Source of the DNA: a virus
Virus record (IMG/VR): IMGVR_UViG_3300044613_000825
Span: 1-27,488 of that record
Length of the DNA: 27,488 nucleotides
Direction: 5' to 3' (one strand)
The notes below the pieces were generated by a model. It was given only the letters and a program-made list of their open reading frames with translations, was not told the origin of the DNA and did not search any database. Shown in pieces: positions 7,670 through 14,903 of this stretch. Position numbers and translations under genes: made by a program. Position 1 is the first letter of the stretch, and each line of letters begins with the position of its first letter.

Positions 7670-7877
7670 ACAAGCAGAAATTAAAAATATAGTAGTTAAT
7701 TCACAAAAACTACTTGACATTCTGAAAGAAATATGTTACAATACTATTCAGAATGGGGTAAAGACTCAAGAAGCCGACTACGATTGTCCTTCTTGGGCCT
7801 TCAAGCAAGCTGACCAGAACGGTTACTTGCGTGCTTACAACGAGATACTCCAACTAGCTAATCTTGACAAAAGGTAG
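7632..7877 (+). CDS. Small conserved-looking hypothetical protein
   Basis: An 81-residue acidic protein whose start lies 38 bases inside the portal gene. The C-terminal half (DYDCPSWAFKQADQNGYLRAYNEILQLANLD) looks like a compact conserved helical unit, while the N-terminal half is less protein-like and overlaps an AT-rich stretch with an inverted repeat and promoter P2 (7714-7742). The true start is uncertain: no other ATG or GTG in frame is well placed, and P2 transcripts (start near 7749) would begin downstream of ATG 7632, so P2 would yield only a partial message of this ORF. Function unknown. Confidence 0.6.
   Translation: MQTRWYQHRPQSEQAEIKNIVVNSQKLLDILKEICYNTIQNGVKTQEADYDCPSWAFKQADQNGYLRAYNEILQLANLDKR
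7691..7714. repeat. Inverted repeat abutting the second promoter
   Basis: AGTAGTT (7691-7697) and AACTACT (7708-7714) form a perfect 7-bp dyad with a 10-base spacer. The last base is the first base of the -35 box, so a bound protein would touch RNA polymerase. Promoter P1 has a dyad in nearly the same place but with a different sequence. Confidence 0.5.
7714..7742 (+). promoter_or_regulatory. Strong sigma70-like promoter (P2) for scaffold and capsid genes
   Basis: A consensus -35 TTGACA (7714-7719), a 17-base spacer and TACAAT (7737-7742), with TG one base before the -10 box. The expected start is near 7749. It lies inside the small ORF 7632-7877 and would add transcription of scaffold (7889), capsid (8600) and the second head protein (9611), ending at the terminator at 10187-10217. 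This gives the most abundant virion proteins their own promoter. Confidence 0.85.
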
Positions 7878-7888
7878 AACATACTTCC

Positions 7889-8587
7889 ATGACCGATGGA
7901 TTCATTGCCCCCGCGACTGAGCCCGTAGCGACCCCTACGCCGGATCAAGTCATTCAAGAACGTCTGGCCAACAAAGACGCCTTCATCAATCAACTGCAGG
8001 AAGAACTCGCCGGTGTGCGAGACGCCCTTGCGGCCAAGGATGTCGAAGTCGAGGCCCAACGTCTACTGCGGGAGGCCCGCGAAGCCGCCAACCCTGCCCC
8101 AGCCCGAGAAGCCACACCAGCGTCTAGGGAACCGGCTAAACCTCTTGATGAGGACCAACTGGTTGAGCGTGTTATCAAAGCGCAAGAGCAACGTGTCGCC
8201 GCTGAGCGTTCACAAGCGAATGCAAAAGCTGTTGGTGAACGTCTTGTCGAACTTTATGGTTCGCCGGATGCAGCCAACAAACTGGTCGCAGATCGTGCTG
8301 CGGAACTCGGCGTCTCTATTGCGTATCTGCAAGAGACGGCTGCCAAGAGCCCCAATGCTTTCTACGAACTGATGAAGCTCGAAACTGCGCCGAAGCAAAG
8401 CCCGGCCCCTCGCGGGGACATTAATCCGGTCGCGCTTCAAACTCACGCACCGGGTGTAAAGGAAGGGACTGCCGCCTATTATGAAAAGCTTCGGCTTGAA
8501 ATCGGTGACACCAACTTCTATAAGCCTAAAATTCAACAGGCACGCTTTAAGGACGCACAGCGTCTAGGCGACGCCTTCTATACTTAG
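7889..8587 (+). CDS. Capsid scaffolding protein
   Basis: A 232-residue, highly charged protein between portal and major capsid, the standard scaffold position. Residues 20-60 (ERLANKDAFINQLQEELAGVRDALAAKDVEVEAQ) form a clear coiled coil, a Pro/Ala-rich linker follows (about 68-90), then a second helical region (KAQEQRVAAERSQANAKAV). Scaffolds guide capsid assembly and leave before or during packaging. The C-terminus is basic and aromatic (FYKPKIQQARFKDAQRLGDAFY), a plausible capsid contact. AAAGGTAG lies about 13 bases before the ATG, a long spacing. Low sequence conservation of scaffolds means the call rests on coil content and order. Confidence 0.8.
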   Translation: MTDGFIAPATEPVATPTPDQVIQERLANKDAFINQLQEELAGVRDALAAKDVEVEAQRLLREAREAANPAPAREATPASREPAKPLDEDQLVERVIKAQEQRVAAERSQANAKAVGERLVELYGSPDAANKLVADRAAELGVSIAYLQETAAKSPNAFYELMKLETAPKQSPAPRGDINPVALQTHAPGVKEGTAAYYEKLRLEIGDTNFYKPKIQQARFKDAQRLGDAFYT

Positions 8588-8599
8588 GAATAAGATTTA

Positions 8600-9592
8600 A
8601 TGGCTGGTATGACTACCGCTAATTCGGACGCCCTGATTCGGTCCGAAATCTGGTCTGGCGATCTCAAGAGGATTCTTGAAGATCAGCTGATGGCCACTAA
8701 ATACGTCGACTGGCTGAGCGGGTTCCCTGATGGTACCACGTTCACCATCCCGTCGATCGGCACCCTCGATGTAAATAACTACACCGAAGACACCGCCATC
8801 CAATACAGTGCGATGGACACCGGTGAATTCCAGTTCTCGATCACCGATTACATCAGCTCGGCCACCTACATCACCCAGAAGGACCGCCAAGACGCGTTCT
8901 ACGCGGCGAAGCTGGAAGCCTCATTTGTCCCTGCTATGGCTCGCGCCATCCAAGAGCGTGTCGAAGTTGACATCCTCAAGCAAGGTCAACCTGGCACCGC
9001 TAACGGTCAGACTGTGGCTAACCTGAACTCGATCAACGGCGCTGCTCACCGATTCGTTGGTAGCACGACCTCGAACTCGAAGCAGATTATTGGTGTTGCC
9101 GACTTTGCCCGCGCCCTGCACTCGCTGAAGAAGGCGAACGTGCCGGACCAAAACCTGATCGCCATTGTTGACCCCTCGGTTGAGTACGTCCTGAATACCT
9201 TGACGAACCTGACCAACGTGTCCAACAACCCGCGCTGGGAAGGCATCATCGAGTCTGGCCTGGGTTCGGGTATGCGCTTTGTCCGTAACGTGTACGGCTT
9301 CGACGTCTACACCTCGAACCGACTGGCCCTCTCGGGTACCAACCAATCTGGTGCCTCGGAAACCATCGATTCGGTAGCCTCGACCGGCGCTTCGGTCTGT
9401 AACCTGTTCTTCTCCGCTACGCAGGACATCCTGCCGTGGATGGGTGCATGGCGTCAGATGCCGAAGGTTGACGGCGAGTTCAATAAGGACTTCCAGCGTG
9501 AAGAGTATGTTACGACTGCTCGCTACGGCCTGAAGACCTACCGTCGTGAAAACCTGGTTACGGTTCTTTCTGATCCGTCGATCGTCGCCTAA
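8600..9592 (+). CDS. Major capsid protein
   Basis: A 330-residue soluble protein following the scaffold, with strict codon bias (many TCG, GGT, ACC, CTG) as expected for the most abundant virion protein. It begins MAGMTTANSDALIRSEIWSG and includes TKYVDWLSGFPDGTTFTIPSIG, a pattern I recognise from T7-like major capsid proteins; an HK97 fold is inferred from that family. Residues near 85-115 (ISSATYITQKDRQDAFYAAKLEASFVPAMARAIQ) suit the spine helix region. AGGA lies 11 bases before the ATG. It is driven mainly by promoter P2. Confidence 0.9.
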   Translation: MAGMTTANSDALIRSEIWSGDLKRILEDQLMATKYVDWLSGFPDGTTFTIPSIGTLDVNNYTEDTAIQYSAMDTGEFQFSITDYISSATYITQKDRQDAFYAAKLEASFVPAMARAIQERVEVDILKQGQPGTANGQTVANLNSINGAAHRFVGSTTSNSKQIIGVADFARALHSLKKANVPDQNLIAIVDPSVEYVLNTLTNLTNVSNNPRWEGIIESGLGSGMRFVRNVYGFDVYTSNRLALSGTNQSGASETIDSVASTGASVCNLFFSATQDILPWMGAWRQMPKVDGEFNKDFQREEYVTTARYGLKTYRRENLVTVLSDPSIVA

Positions 9593-9610
9593 TAGAAAGG
9601 ATTAATAACC

Positions 9611-10168
9611 ATGTCTGCTCCTTGGACTAACCCGGACGGCCTTCAAGTCAAGTTCCCCAACTACTACCGTGAACCTGGCAACTTCGTCAATGTTCCTCGC
9701 GCCCTCCCGTCGAAAGGTGGTCTCATTAAAGAGATCGTCATCGATTACGATCTGGCCGAACTCGGTGCCAATGGTGTTTCTTACACCTCGGACCTGAACA
9801 ACGACGGCACCCGTGATGGCTTTAATACCGGTGACTGCTATCTGCCTGCCAATTCCTCGGTTCTTCGAGTCGTTGTTGTAGCTAGTGTTGCCGCCGCTGG
9901 CGGTACCTCAATCACCCTCGGCACGTTCGGTCTCACCGGTTCGGCTATCGATGCCGACGGCCTGATTACGGCTACCGAAGGTGTTGTTGCCAATCTGAAT
10001 ACGGTTGGTGGTCGCACTTATGGTAATGGTGCGTACGTTGCTACATCGGCTGATACCCCGGGTATTGGTACGGCTGACGGGTACTTGGCCCTGACTGCTG
10101 ACGGCACCTTTACTGCCGGTAAGGGTCGTATTCTCATTGAATACATCGACCCCCTCGGCGACCTGTAA
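9611..10168 (+). CDS. Second head protein, possible capsid decoration protein
   Basis: A 185-residue, beta-rich, Gly/Thr-rich protein immediately after the capsid gene, sharing its codon bias and its P2-terminator unit, which suggests high expression and a structural role. Residues 61-69 read DLNNDGTRD, a match to the D-x-N-x-DG-x2-D calcium-binding loop of EF-hand/dockerin type. AAAGGATTAATAACC precedes the ATG. No membrane segment or enzyme motif is seen. A head decoration or head-fibre role is inferred from position; an adaptor role is possible. Confidence 0.65.
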   Translation: MSAPWTNPDGLQVKFPNYYREPGNFVNVPRALPSKGGLIKEIVIDYDLAELGANGVSYTSDLNNDGTRDGFNTGDCYLPANSSVLRVVVVASVAAAGGTSITLGTFGLTGSAIDADGLITATEGVVANLNTVGGRTYGNGAYVATSADTPGIGTADGYLALTADGTFTAGKGRILIEYIDPLGDL

Positions 10169-10186
10169 TCAGTAAGGTTTGACATC

Positions 10187-10217
10187 AAGGGGGCTGCTGG
10201 AAGGTGGCCCCCTTTTT
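10187..10217 (+). terminator. Intrinsic terminator after the capsid unit
   Basis: AAGGGGGC (10187-10194) pairs perfectly with GCCCCCTT (10207-10214) across a 12-base loop and runs into TTTTT. It sits just after the second head protein, as the T7 terminator follows gene 10. Partial read-through would feed the tail genes, for which no other promoter was found. Confidence 0.85.
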
Positions 10218-10227
10218 GTTACACGCC

Positions 10228-10482
10228 ATGGAAATTGCACAGGAAATCACCCACTACGAGACCAACCCTGCGATTATGTACAAATTAGGGCATATCGAGG
10301 CACAGCTCGCCGCAATTAACGCTAAACTCGATGTGAAGGAGGCTGCACAAGACGCAGAAATTGCCGCACTTCGTAAAGACGTTTCCCAGCTTAAAGATTG
10401 GCGTATGCTCCAACTCGGTGCCGCAGGGGCCATCTCTTTTATCATTGGCATCCTAACTAAGGTGGTCACATGGCCAAGCTAG
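10228..10482 (+). CDS. Small coiled-coil and transmembrane protein, possible holin-like
   Basis: An 84-residue protein from ATG 10228 (MEIAQEITHYE). Residues about 25-60 form a coiled coil (HIEAQLAAINAKLDVKEAAQDAEIAALRKDV), and a single hydrophobic segment lies near the C-terminus (LQLGAAGAISFIIGILTKVV). This layout resembles XhlA-type membrane proteins and some small phage lysis accessory proteins. A GTG at 10204 would add 8 residues but lies inside the terminator stem, so the ATG is preferred. No good ribosome binding site is visible. A dedicated 3-TM holin is encoded at 24018-24482, so lysis is only one option; a membrane contact for the virion or injection is another. Confidence 0.65.
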   Translation: MEIAQEITHYETNPAIMYKLGHIEAQLAAINAKLDVKEAAQDAEIAALRKDVSQLKDWRMLQLGAAGAISFIIGILTKVVTWPS

Positions 10483-11402
10483 TCCTAACCGATATTGCCA
10501 GTCTTCAGGCCGAAAGCACTGCGATCCAATCGATGAACGCGAACTCGGCGGCCATTGAAACGGCCTTCGAAAATACGCTGAGTCGGGACGGCACGACCCC
10601 CAATACCATGTCCGTTCCGTTGGACATGAACAGTAACCGCGTAATTAATCTCGCCGCACCTGTAAGCGGCTCCGATGCCGCACGTCTCACTGATGTTGCG
10701 GATGCTCTGTCTGTTGATGCGACGTTGGTTCCTTCGATGACTGGCAACTCCGGTAAGATCATGTCGAATGACGGCTCGATCTTGAACTGGAAGACGCCTG
10801 CTCAAATCTCCGGTCTCGGCGATCTTCTGTCTACCAATAACCTTTCTGACCTAGCTTCCGCCGCAACGGCCCGGACGAACCTCGGCTTGGGCACTGCCGC
10901 TGTTGTCGCTACAGGTACCTCCGGAGCCACTCTTGGTCTCCTGAATGGTAACCTGACGTTCTCGGGCACCGTAGCGAATACAGGTCTTGTTTCCATGTCG
11001 GCCGGTGCCACCCTTAGCGGTACCGTGGACTACCGTCTAACGGCTACACCCACAACCCTCAACTCAGACAGTATTGGTTATCGAGGAGCCCCCCTCAACA
11101 CCAAGGATGTGGATTACACCCTAGTCCTTTCAGACTCCGGCAAAACGGTCCTACACACCTCAGCCTCTGCTCACGTCTGGACCATCCCGCCGAACTCGTC
11201 GGTGGCCTACCCCACTGGAACTGTAATCGTCGTTGCTAATATCGGTTCTGGTCCCGTTGCCATTAACCGTGGCTCGGGCGTAGCTCTTCGCCAGGGTGGT
11301 AGCGCAACCGATGGTAACGTAGCCTTGGCCCAGCACGGCATCGCTTCTCTGTTGAAGCTCGACACTAACAGCTGGTACATTTCTGGAACCGGTGTGTCCT
11401 AA
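10470..11402 (+). CDS. Second tail fibre, sharing its anchor domain with the 784 spike
   Basis: A 310-residue fibre-like virion protein. Its first 75 residues (MAKLVLTD, FENTLSRDG, PLDMNSNR, NLAAPVSGSDAARLTDV) closely match the spike at 784-3420, so both probably attach to the same kind of virion site. A middle region has fibre repeats (TARTNLGLGTAAVVATGTSG), and the last 100 residues (DYTLVLSDSGKTVLHTS... through WYISGTG) resemble the compact C-terminal domain of other phage fibres. No beta-helix is evident, in contrast to the first spike. It starts 12 bases inside the previous gene with AAGGTGG upstream, and its stop shares a base with the next ATG (TAATG). Confidence 0.8.
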   Translation: MAKLVLTDIASLQAESTAIQSMNANSAAIETAFENTLSRDGTTPNTMSVPLDMNSNRVINLAAPVSGSDAARLTDVADALSVDATLVPSMTGNSGKIMSNDGSILNWKTPAQISGLGDLLSTNNLSDLASAATARTNLGLGTAAVVATGTSGATLGLLNGNLTFSGTVANTGLVSMSAGATLSGTVDYRLTATPTTLNSDSIGYRGAPLNTKDVDYTLVLSDSGKTVLHTSASAHVWTIPPNSSVAYPTGTVIVVANIGSGPVAINRGSGVALRQGGSATDGNVALAQHGIASLLKLDTNSWYISGTGVS

Positions 11403-11746
11403 TGAGCGGCGCTGTTGTGGTCCTCAGCACCGGTAAACCTACTTTCGCAGTCTCCGTCGCGCAAACCAATCTTGGTGCGACTCGATTTGGTGTCGGCACT
11501 GCTGTAACACTGCAAACAGCTATCGCTACTGTTGTAGGTGGTGTAGCCCCGTATACCTATGCCTGGACTCTAGTTTCTGGGGATACCGAGATCGGGCCTA
11601 TCGATGGTACTTCAAGCGCCACTAAATTCTCAGCATTTTTTGCGAGTACCGGCAGCTACTCGTCTGTGTACAAATGTGTCGTAACAGATGCTACCGCCGC
11701 GACGGTTGATTCAAATAATATTAATATAGACATGGAAAGTAACTGA
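11402..11746 (+). CDS. Small Ig-like virion protein
   Basis: A 114-residue protein with an Ig/PKD-like pattern: GGVAPYTYAWTLVSGD followed by YSSVYKCVVTDA, the usual Trp and Tyr-x-Cys positions of a beta-sandwich. Phages use such domains on virion surfaces for weak carbohydrate binding. It lies between a fibre and tail tube A, and both junctions overlap by one base (TAATG, TGATG). No signal peptide is seen. Tail attachment is inferred from its neighbours. Confidence 0.7.
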   Translation: MSGAVVVLSTGKPTFAVSVAQTNLGATRFGVGTAVTLQTAIATVVGGVAPYTYAWTLVSGDTEIGPIDGTSSATKFSAFFASTGSYSSVYKCVVTDATAATVDSNNINIDMESN

Positions 11747-12459
11747 TGTCACGTAAAACACTACTAGACATGACTCAGAACATTCTCAACGCTATGGATA
11801 GCGATGAGGTTGATTCCATTGGCGATACTGTTGAGTCACTTCAGGTGGCTGAAGTCATCCGTGAAACCTACGAATACATTACGGTAGGTCTCGACATCCC
11901 AGGTCGAGCTGGTATTATCAAACTTGATGCTAGTGGCGATGTCGACCTCCCGAACCACATGACCGTCCCTTCAAATGTAGAACGCATCGAATGGATTAGG
12001 TACAACGGCGAGCCTATCGAATACAAGGACCCGCTGGCGTTTGTCATCCATGTGTCGGGTCGTGGTACTGGAACCGAGATTACTACGATTGCCAATCTCG
12101 CAATCTACAATGATCGTGACCCTACTTGCTACACCAGCTTCGATGATGACACCATTGTCTTCGATGCCTACAACTTAGAAACCGAATCCACCCTCCAACA
12201 AAGTAAGACGCTTTGCTGGGGCCAACGCTCCCTCGCCTTCTTGATGGAAGATACCTTCGTCCCCCTGCTGCCTCTTGACATGTTCCCGAGGCTGCTGGCG
12301 GAGGCAAAGGCTGCTTGCTTTGTCAACTTTAAGCAGGTGTCTAACTCCAATGAAGAGCGCCGGGCCCGGAACCAAAAGGTTGTCAATATGAATAGTCGTT
12401 TCAAGGCTGGCACTATTAGACCGATTGATAGGCTCCCGGATTATGGGCGTAAGAGATGA
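11746..12459 (+). CDS. Tail tubular protein A (adaptor)
   Basis: A 237-residue tail component that would join portal to nozzle (T7 gp11-like; T7 gp11 is 196 residues). The N-terminus MSRKTLLDMTQNILNAMDSDEVDSIGDT with repeated helices, the internal LPNHMTVPSNVERIEWIRYNG, and C-terminal WGQRSLAFLMEDTFVPLLPLDMFPRLLAEAKAACF are features I recognise from this family. Its position before tail tube B agrees. Translation is probably coupled to the Ig-like gene (TGATG). Confidence 0.88.
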   Translation: MSRKTLLDMTQNILNAMDSDEVDSIGDTVESLQVAEVIRETYEYITVGLDIPGRAGIIKLDASGDVDLPNHMTVPSNVERIEWIRYNGEPIEYKDPLAFVIHVSGRGTGTEITTIANLAIYNDRDPTCYTSFDDDTIVFDAYNLETESTLQQSKTLCWGQRSLAFLMEDTFVPLLPLDMFPRLLAEAKAACFVNFKQVSNSNEERRARNQKVVNMNSRFKAGTIRPIDRLPDYGRKR

Positions 12460-12730
12460 TTTACTTAGAGCCGGAGTTCACCCAAAAGCTCTCCGCTGCA
12501 TTTCGGAACACGCAGTATACGTTTCAAGTGGTCGACAAGAGTACCGGATACTTCAATCTGGTCCGACCTTCTCAATCAAACGATGGCCAAGGGGACCTCT
12601 TCCCCGAAACCTTAACGGCTCCTTCACCTCTTTCCGAATGTGTGAGGACCGTCTCGTCAATTTCCTAAAATCTAAGGACAAGTGGGGCAAAGCCATCTAC
12701 CCCGGCAAGGAGTCTCATGGCAAGAGCTAA
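12443..12730 (+). CDS. Small basic hypothetical protein between the tail tube genes
   Basis: A 95-residue basic protein from ATG 12443 (MGVRDDLLRAGVHPKALR). The text has balanced, protein-like content (EYRILQSGPTFSIKRWPRGP, SFRMCEDRLVNFLKSKDKWG) and ends YPGKESHGKS. It overlaps the tail tube A end by 17 bases and the tail tube B start by 14 bases, as is usual in this block. A second open frame (12456-12668) runs in the same place; this one is preferred because it reaches the next gene and its second half reads better. A TTG start at 12425 is less likely. I do not recognise a known family; a small tail-completion role is possible from position only. Confidence 0.6.
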   Translation: MGVRDDLLRAGVHPKALRCISEHAVYVSSGRQEYRILQSGPTFSIKRWPRGPLPRNLNGSFTSFRMCEDRLVNFLKSKDKWGKAIYPGKESHGKS

Positions 12731-14903
12731 AGTCAATCGCCTATACAGGACGTTCGTTAAGGGCCTAATCACTGAGGCCAGCCCTTTGACGTATCCTGCT
12801 GATGCCTCCATCGACGAGGACAACTGCGAGATTTTCCGAAAGGGTAATCGTAGTCGTCGTCTAGGTATGGATTTTGAAGACTCCTATGCGCTGAGCGTAT
12901 ATGCTTCATCTGGAACCGATAGCACCCGCACCTATCGCTGGGAGTCGGTTAATAACGATAGCGCGGTAAACTTTCTCGTGCATCGAATCGGGACGTCGAT
13001 CTACTTCTACGACCTGAGCCTCAGCCCGCTTTCCAGTGGGCTAAAGTCGTTTTCAATCGACCTTAATCTTTTTGCGGCTCCGAACCAGACCGATTTGAAT
13101 GTCGGTGAGGTTTCTATGTCGGGCGGTAAGGGCTATCTATTTGTCGTCGGCGAGAAGCTTGAACCCTTCCTGGTCGAATATGACCCGGGTACCGACACCA
13201 TCACCACGCAGCGTATTTACGTTCAGATGCGTGACTTCCAAGGTGTCAACGACGGGCTGGCCAACGACGAAGAACCCTCGACGCTAACAGACCTGCACAA
13301 ATACAACCTTATGAACCAGGGCTGGCTTGACCCTCGTAATGCTGGTAGCGGCGGTACTGTAAACTATTTCGACCAGTTTGGCGGTATTGAAACCTATGCT
13401 GGCCCCACCACTGGCGTCATCACTGCGTATCACACGGAGTGGGGTAAATATCCACCAAACAATAAACAATGGTGGGTTGCTAAGGATGCCACTACTGGCG
13501 CTTTTACGCCTGACATTTTGGGTACGTTTTTCAACGGGACAACGCGGGCTCCTCGTGGTCACTTTATTCTAGATGCTTTCTACAAAGACCGCACTGCAGC
13601 CTCCGGTGTCCCCGACATTCCTGTTGAAGCTGTTGCCGATCGACCTCCGACAGTAGCCTTTGCTGCGGGCCGCGTTTGGTACGCCTGTAACTCGACCGTC
13701 TACTTCAGCCAGGTTCTGGATAACAAGGCCAAAGCCGGGTTCTGTTATCAAGAGGCTGACCCTACTTCAGAGGACATCAGTGACCTGATCGACTCTGATG
13801 GCGGTGTCATTCCGATCCCTGAGATGGCCAAAGCTGTCAAGATTCTACCTTTCAGCTCCGGCCTTGTTGTCTTTGGGACCAACGGTATCTGGTACATCGG
13901 CGGTACCCAAGCGGGCCTGACGGCTACGGATATATCTGTCTCCAAGGTCAACCCTATTGGCACCGACAGCCCGGATAGCATCGTGGAAGCCGAGGGTCAA
14001 ATCTTCTGGTGGTCCCGCGTGGGCATCATGGGTATGTCCCAGAAGTCTGGCCAGTTCGGGCCCGTTGAAGGCGTCTTTGATCGCACGAACACCACCGAGC
14101 AAACCATCCAATCCTTCTATGTCCACGACATCCCTGAGGCCTCTAAGCCATATGCCAAGGGCGTCTATGACCCGGCAACCAACAGGGTCCAGTGGATATT
14201 TAAGTCCGGCACGACCCCCAGCCCGTACATGTATGATCGGGTCCTTAATCTTGACCTGTCTCTCGGGGCCTTCTTCCCGTGGACCGTTGAAACTGCTGGG
14301 CCTTATATCAGCGATATCTTTATTACTGCCAGCCTTAATACTTTGACCGACCAAGAGAACATTCGTAGTTCGTTCATCAAGTATCTCTGTGCCGTACCCA
14401 TCGGCGGTAGTATGTACAAATATACCTTCGGGTACTTCAAGAGTTCCGAGTTCGCCGACTGGTATACCTACGACGGTGTTGGCACAGCTTACATGAGCTT
14501 TGTCGAAACCGGCTACGAGTTGCTGGAAGACGCCATGCGTAAGAAGCAGACACCCTATGTCTTCTGCTACTTCCGGCGCACCGAAGAGAACTACGTTGAC
14601 AATGGTGATGATTATACTGTTGACAAGCCCTCCTCTTGCTACTTCCAGGTTAAGTGGGATTGGGCCAGCTCTTCTAACTCTAATAAATGGTCCAGCAAGA
14701 TTCAGGTCTACCGGCATCGTCGGACGCCTCAATTCTCTGAGGATGACCTAACCTTTGATACCGGCTTCCCTATTGTCATCTCCAAGAACAAGGTGCGTGG
14801 CAATGGTAGGGCGATTCAATTCAGATTTGAAAGTGATGAAATTGGACACGACTTTGATCTTCTCGGATGGGCAGTCCCCGTCGAAGGCAACACTGAATCC
14901 TAG
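12717..14903 (+). CDS. Tail tubular protein B (nozzle)
   Basis: The 728-residue large tail tube component that extends the connector and carries the fibres (T7 gp12-like; T7 gp12 is 794 residues). The start MARAKVNRLYRTFVKGLITEASPLTYP matches the family hallmark of a conserved F-x-G-x3-E-x-S-P near the N-terminus. Later text includes LVVFGTNGIWYIGGTQ, GQIFWWSRVGIMG and PWTVETAGPYISDIF, features of nozzle beta-propeller repeats. GGCAAGGAGTCTC before the ATG gives a good binding site. Confidence 0.9.
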   Translation: MARAKVNRLYRTFVKGLITEASPLTYPADASIDEDNCEIFRKGNRSRRLGMDFEDSYALSVYASSGTDSTRTYRWESVNNDSAVNFLVHRIGTSIYFYDLSLSPLSSGLKSFSIDLNLFAAPNQTDLNVGEVSMSGGKGYLFVVGEKLEPFLVEYDPGTDTITTQRIYVQMRDFQGVNDGLANDEEPSTLTDLHKYNLMNQGWLDPRNAGSGGTVNYFDQFGGIETYAGPTTGVITAYHTEWGKYPPNNKQWWVAKDATTGAFTPDILGTFFNGTTRAPRGHFILDAFYKDRTAASGVPDIPVEAVADRPPTVAFAAGRVWYACNSTVYFSQVLDNKAKAGFCYQEADPTSEDISDLIDSDGGVIPIPEMAKAVKILPFSSGLVVFGTNGIWYIGGTQAGLTATDISVSKVNPIGTDSPDSIVEAEGQIFWWSRVGIMGMSQKSGQFGPVEGVFDRTNTTEQTIQSFYVHDIPEASKPYAKGVYDPATNRVQWIFKSGTTPSPYMYDRVLNLDLSLGAFFPWTVETAGPYISDIFITASLNTLTDQENIRSSFIKYLCAVPIGGSMYKYTFGYFKSSEFADWYTYDGVGTAYMSFVETGYELLEDAMRKKQTPYVFCYFRRTEENYVDNGDDYTVDKPSSCYFQVKWDWASSSNSNKWSSKIQVYRHRRTPQFSEDDLTFDTGFPIVISKNKVRGNGRAIQFRFESDEIGHDFDLLGWAVPVEGNTES

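Noticed and set aside
12456-12668. 70-residue open frame overlapping the small gene between the tail tubes
   Set aside because: It has a neat ATGA junction but ends 48 bases short of the next gene with a Ser/Pro-rich end. The 12443-12730 frame reads better overall. Kept as a finding, not a feature.
13845-14732. 295-residue minus-strand open frame in tail tube B
   Set aside because: It is antisense to a strongly supported structural gene; the pattern comes from the codon bias of that gene.
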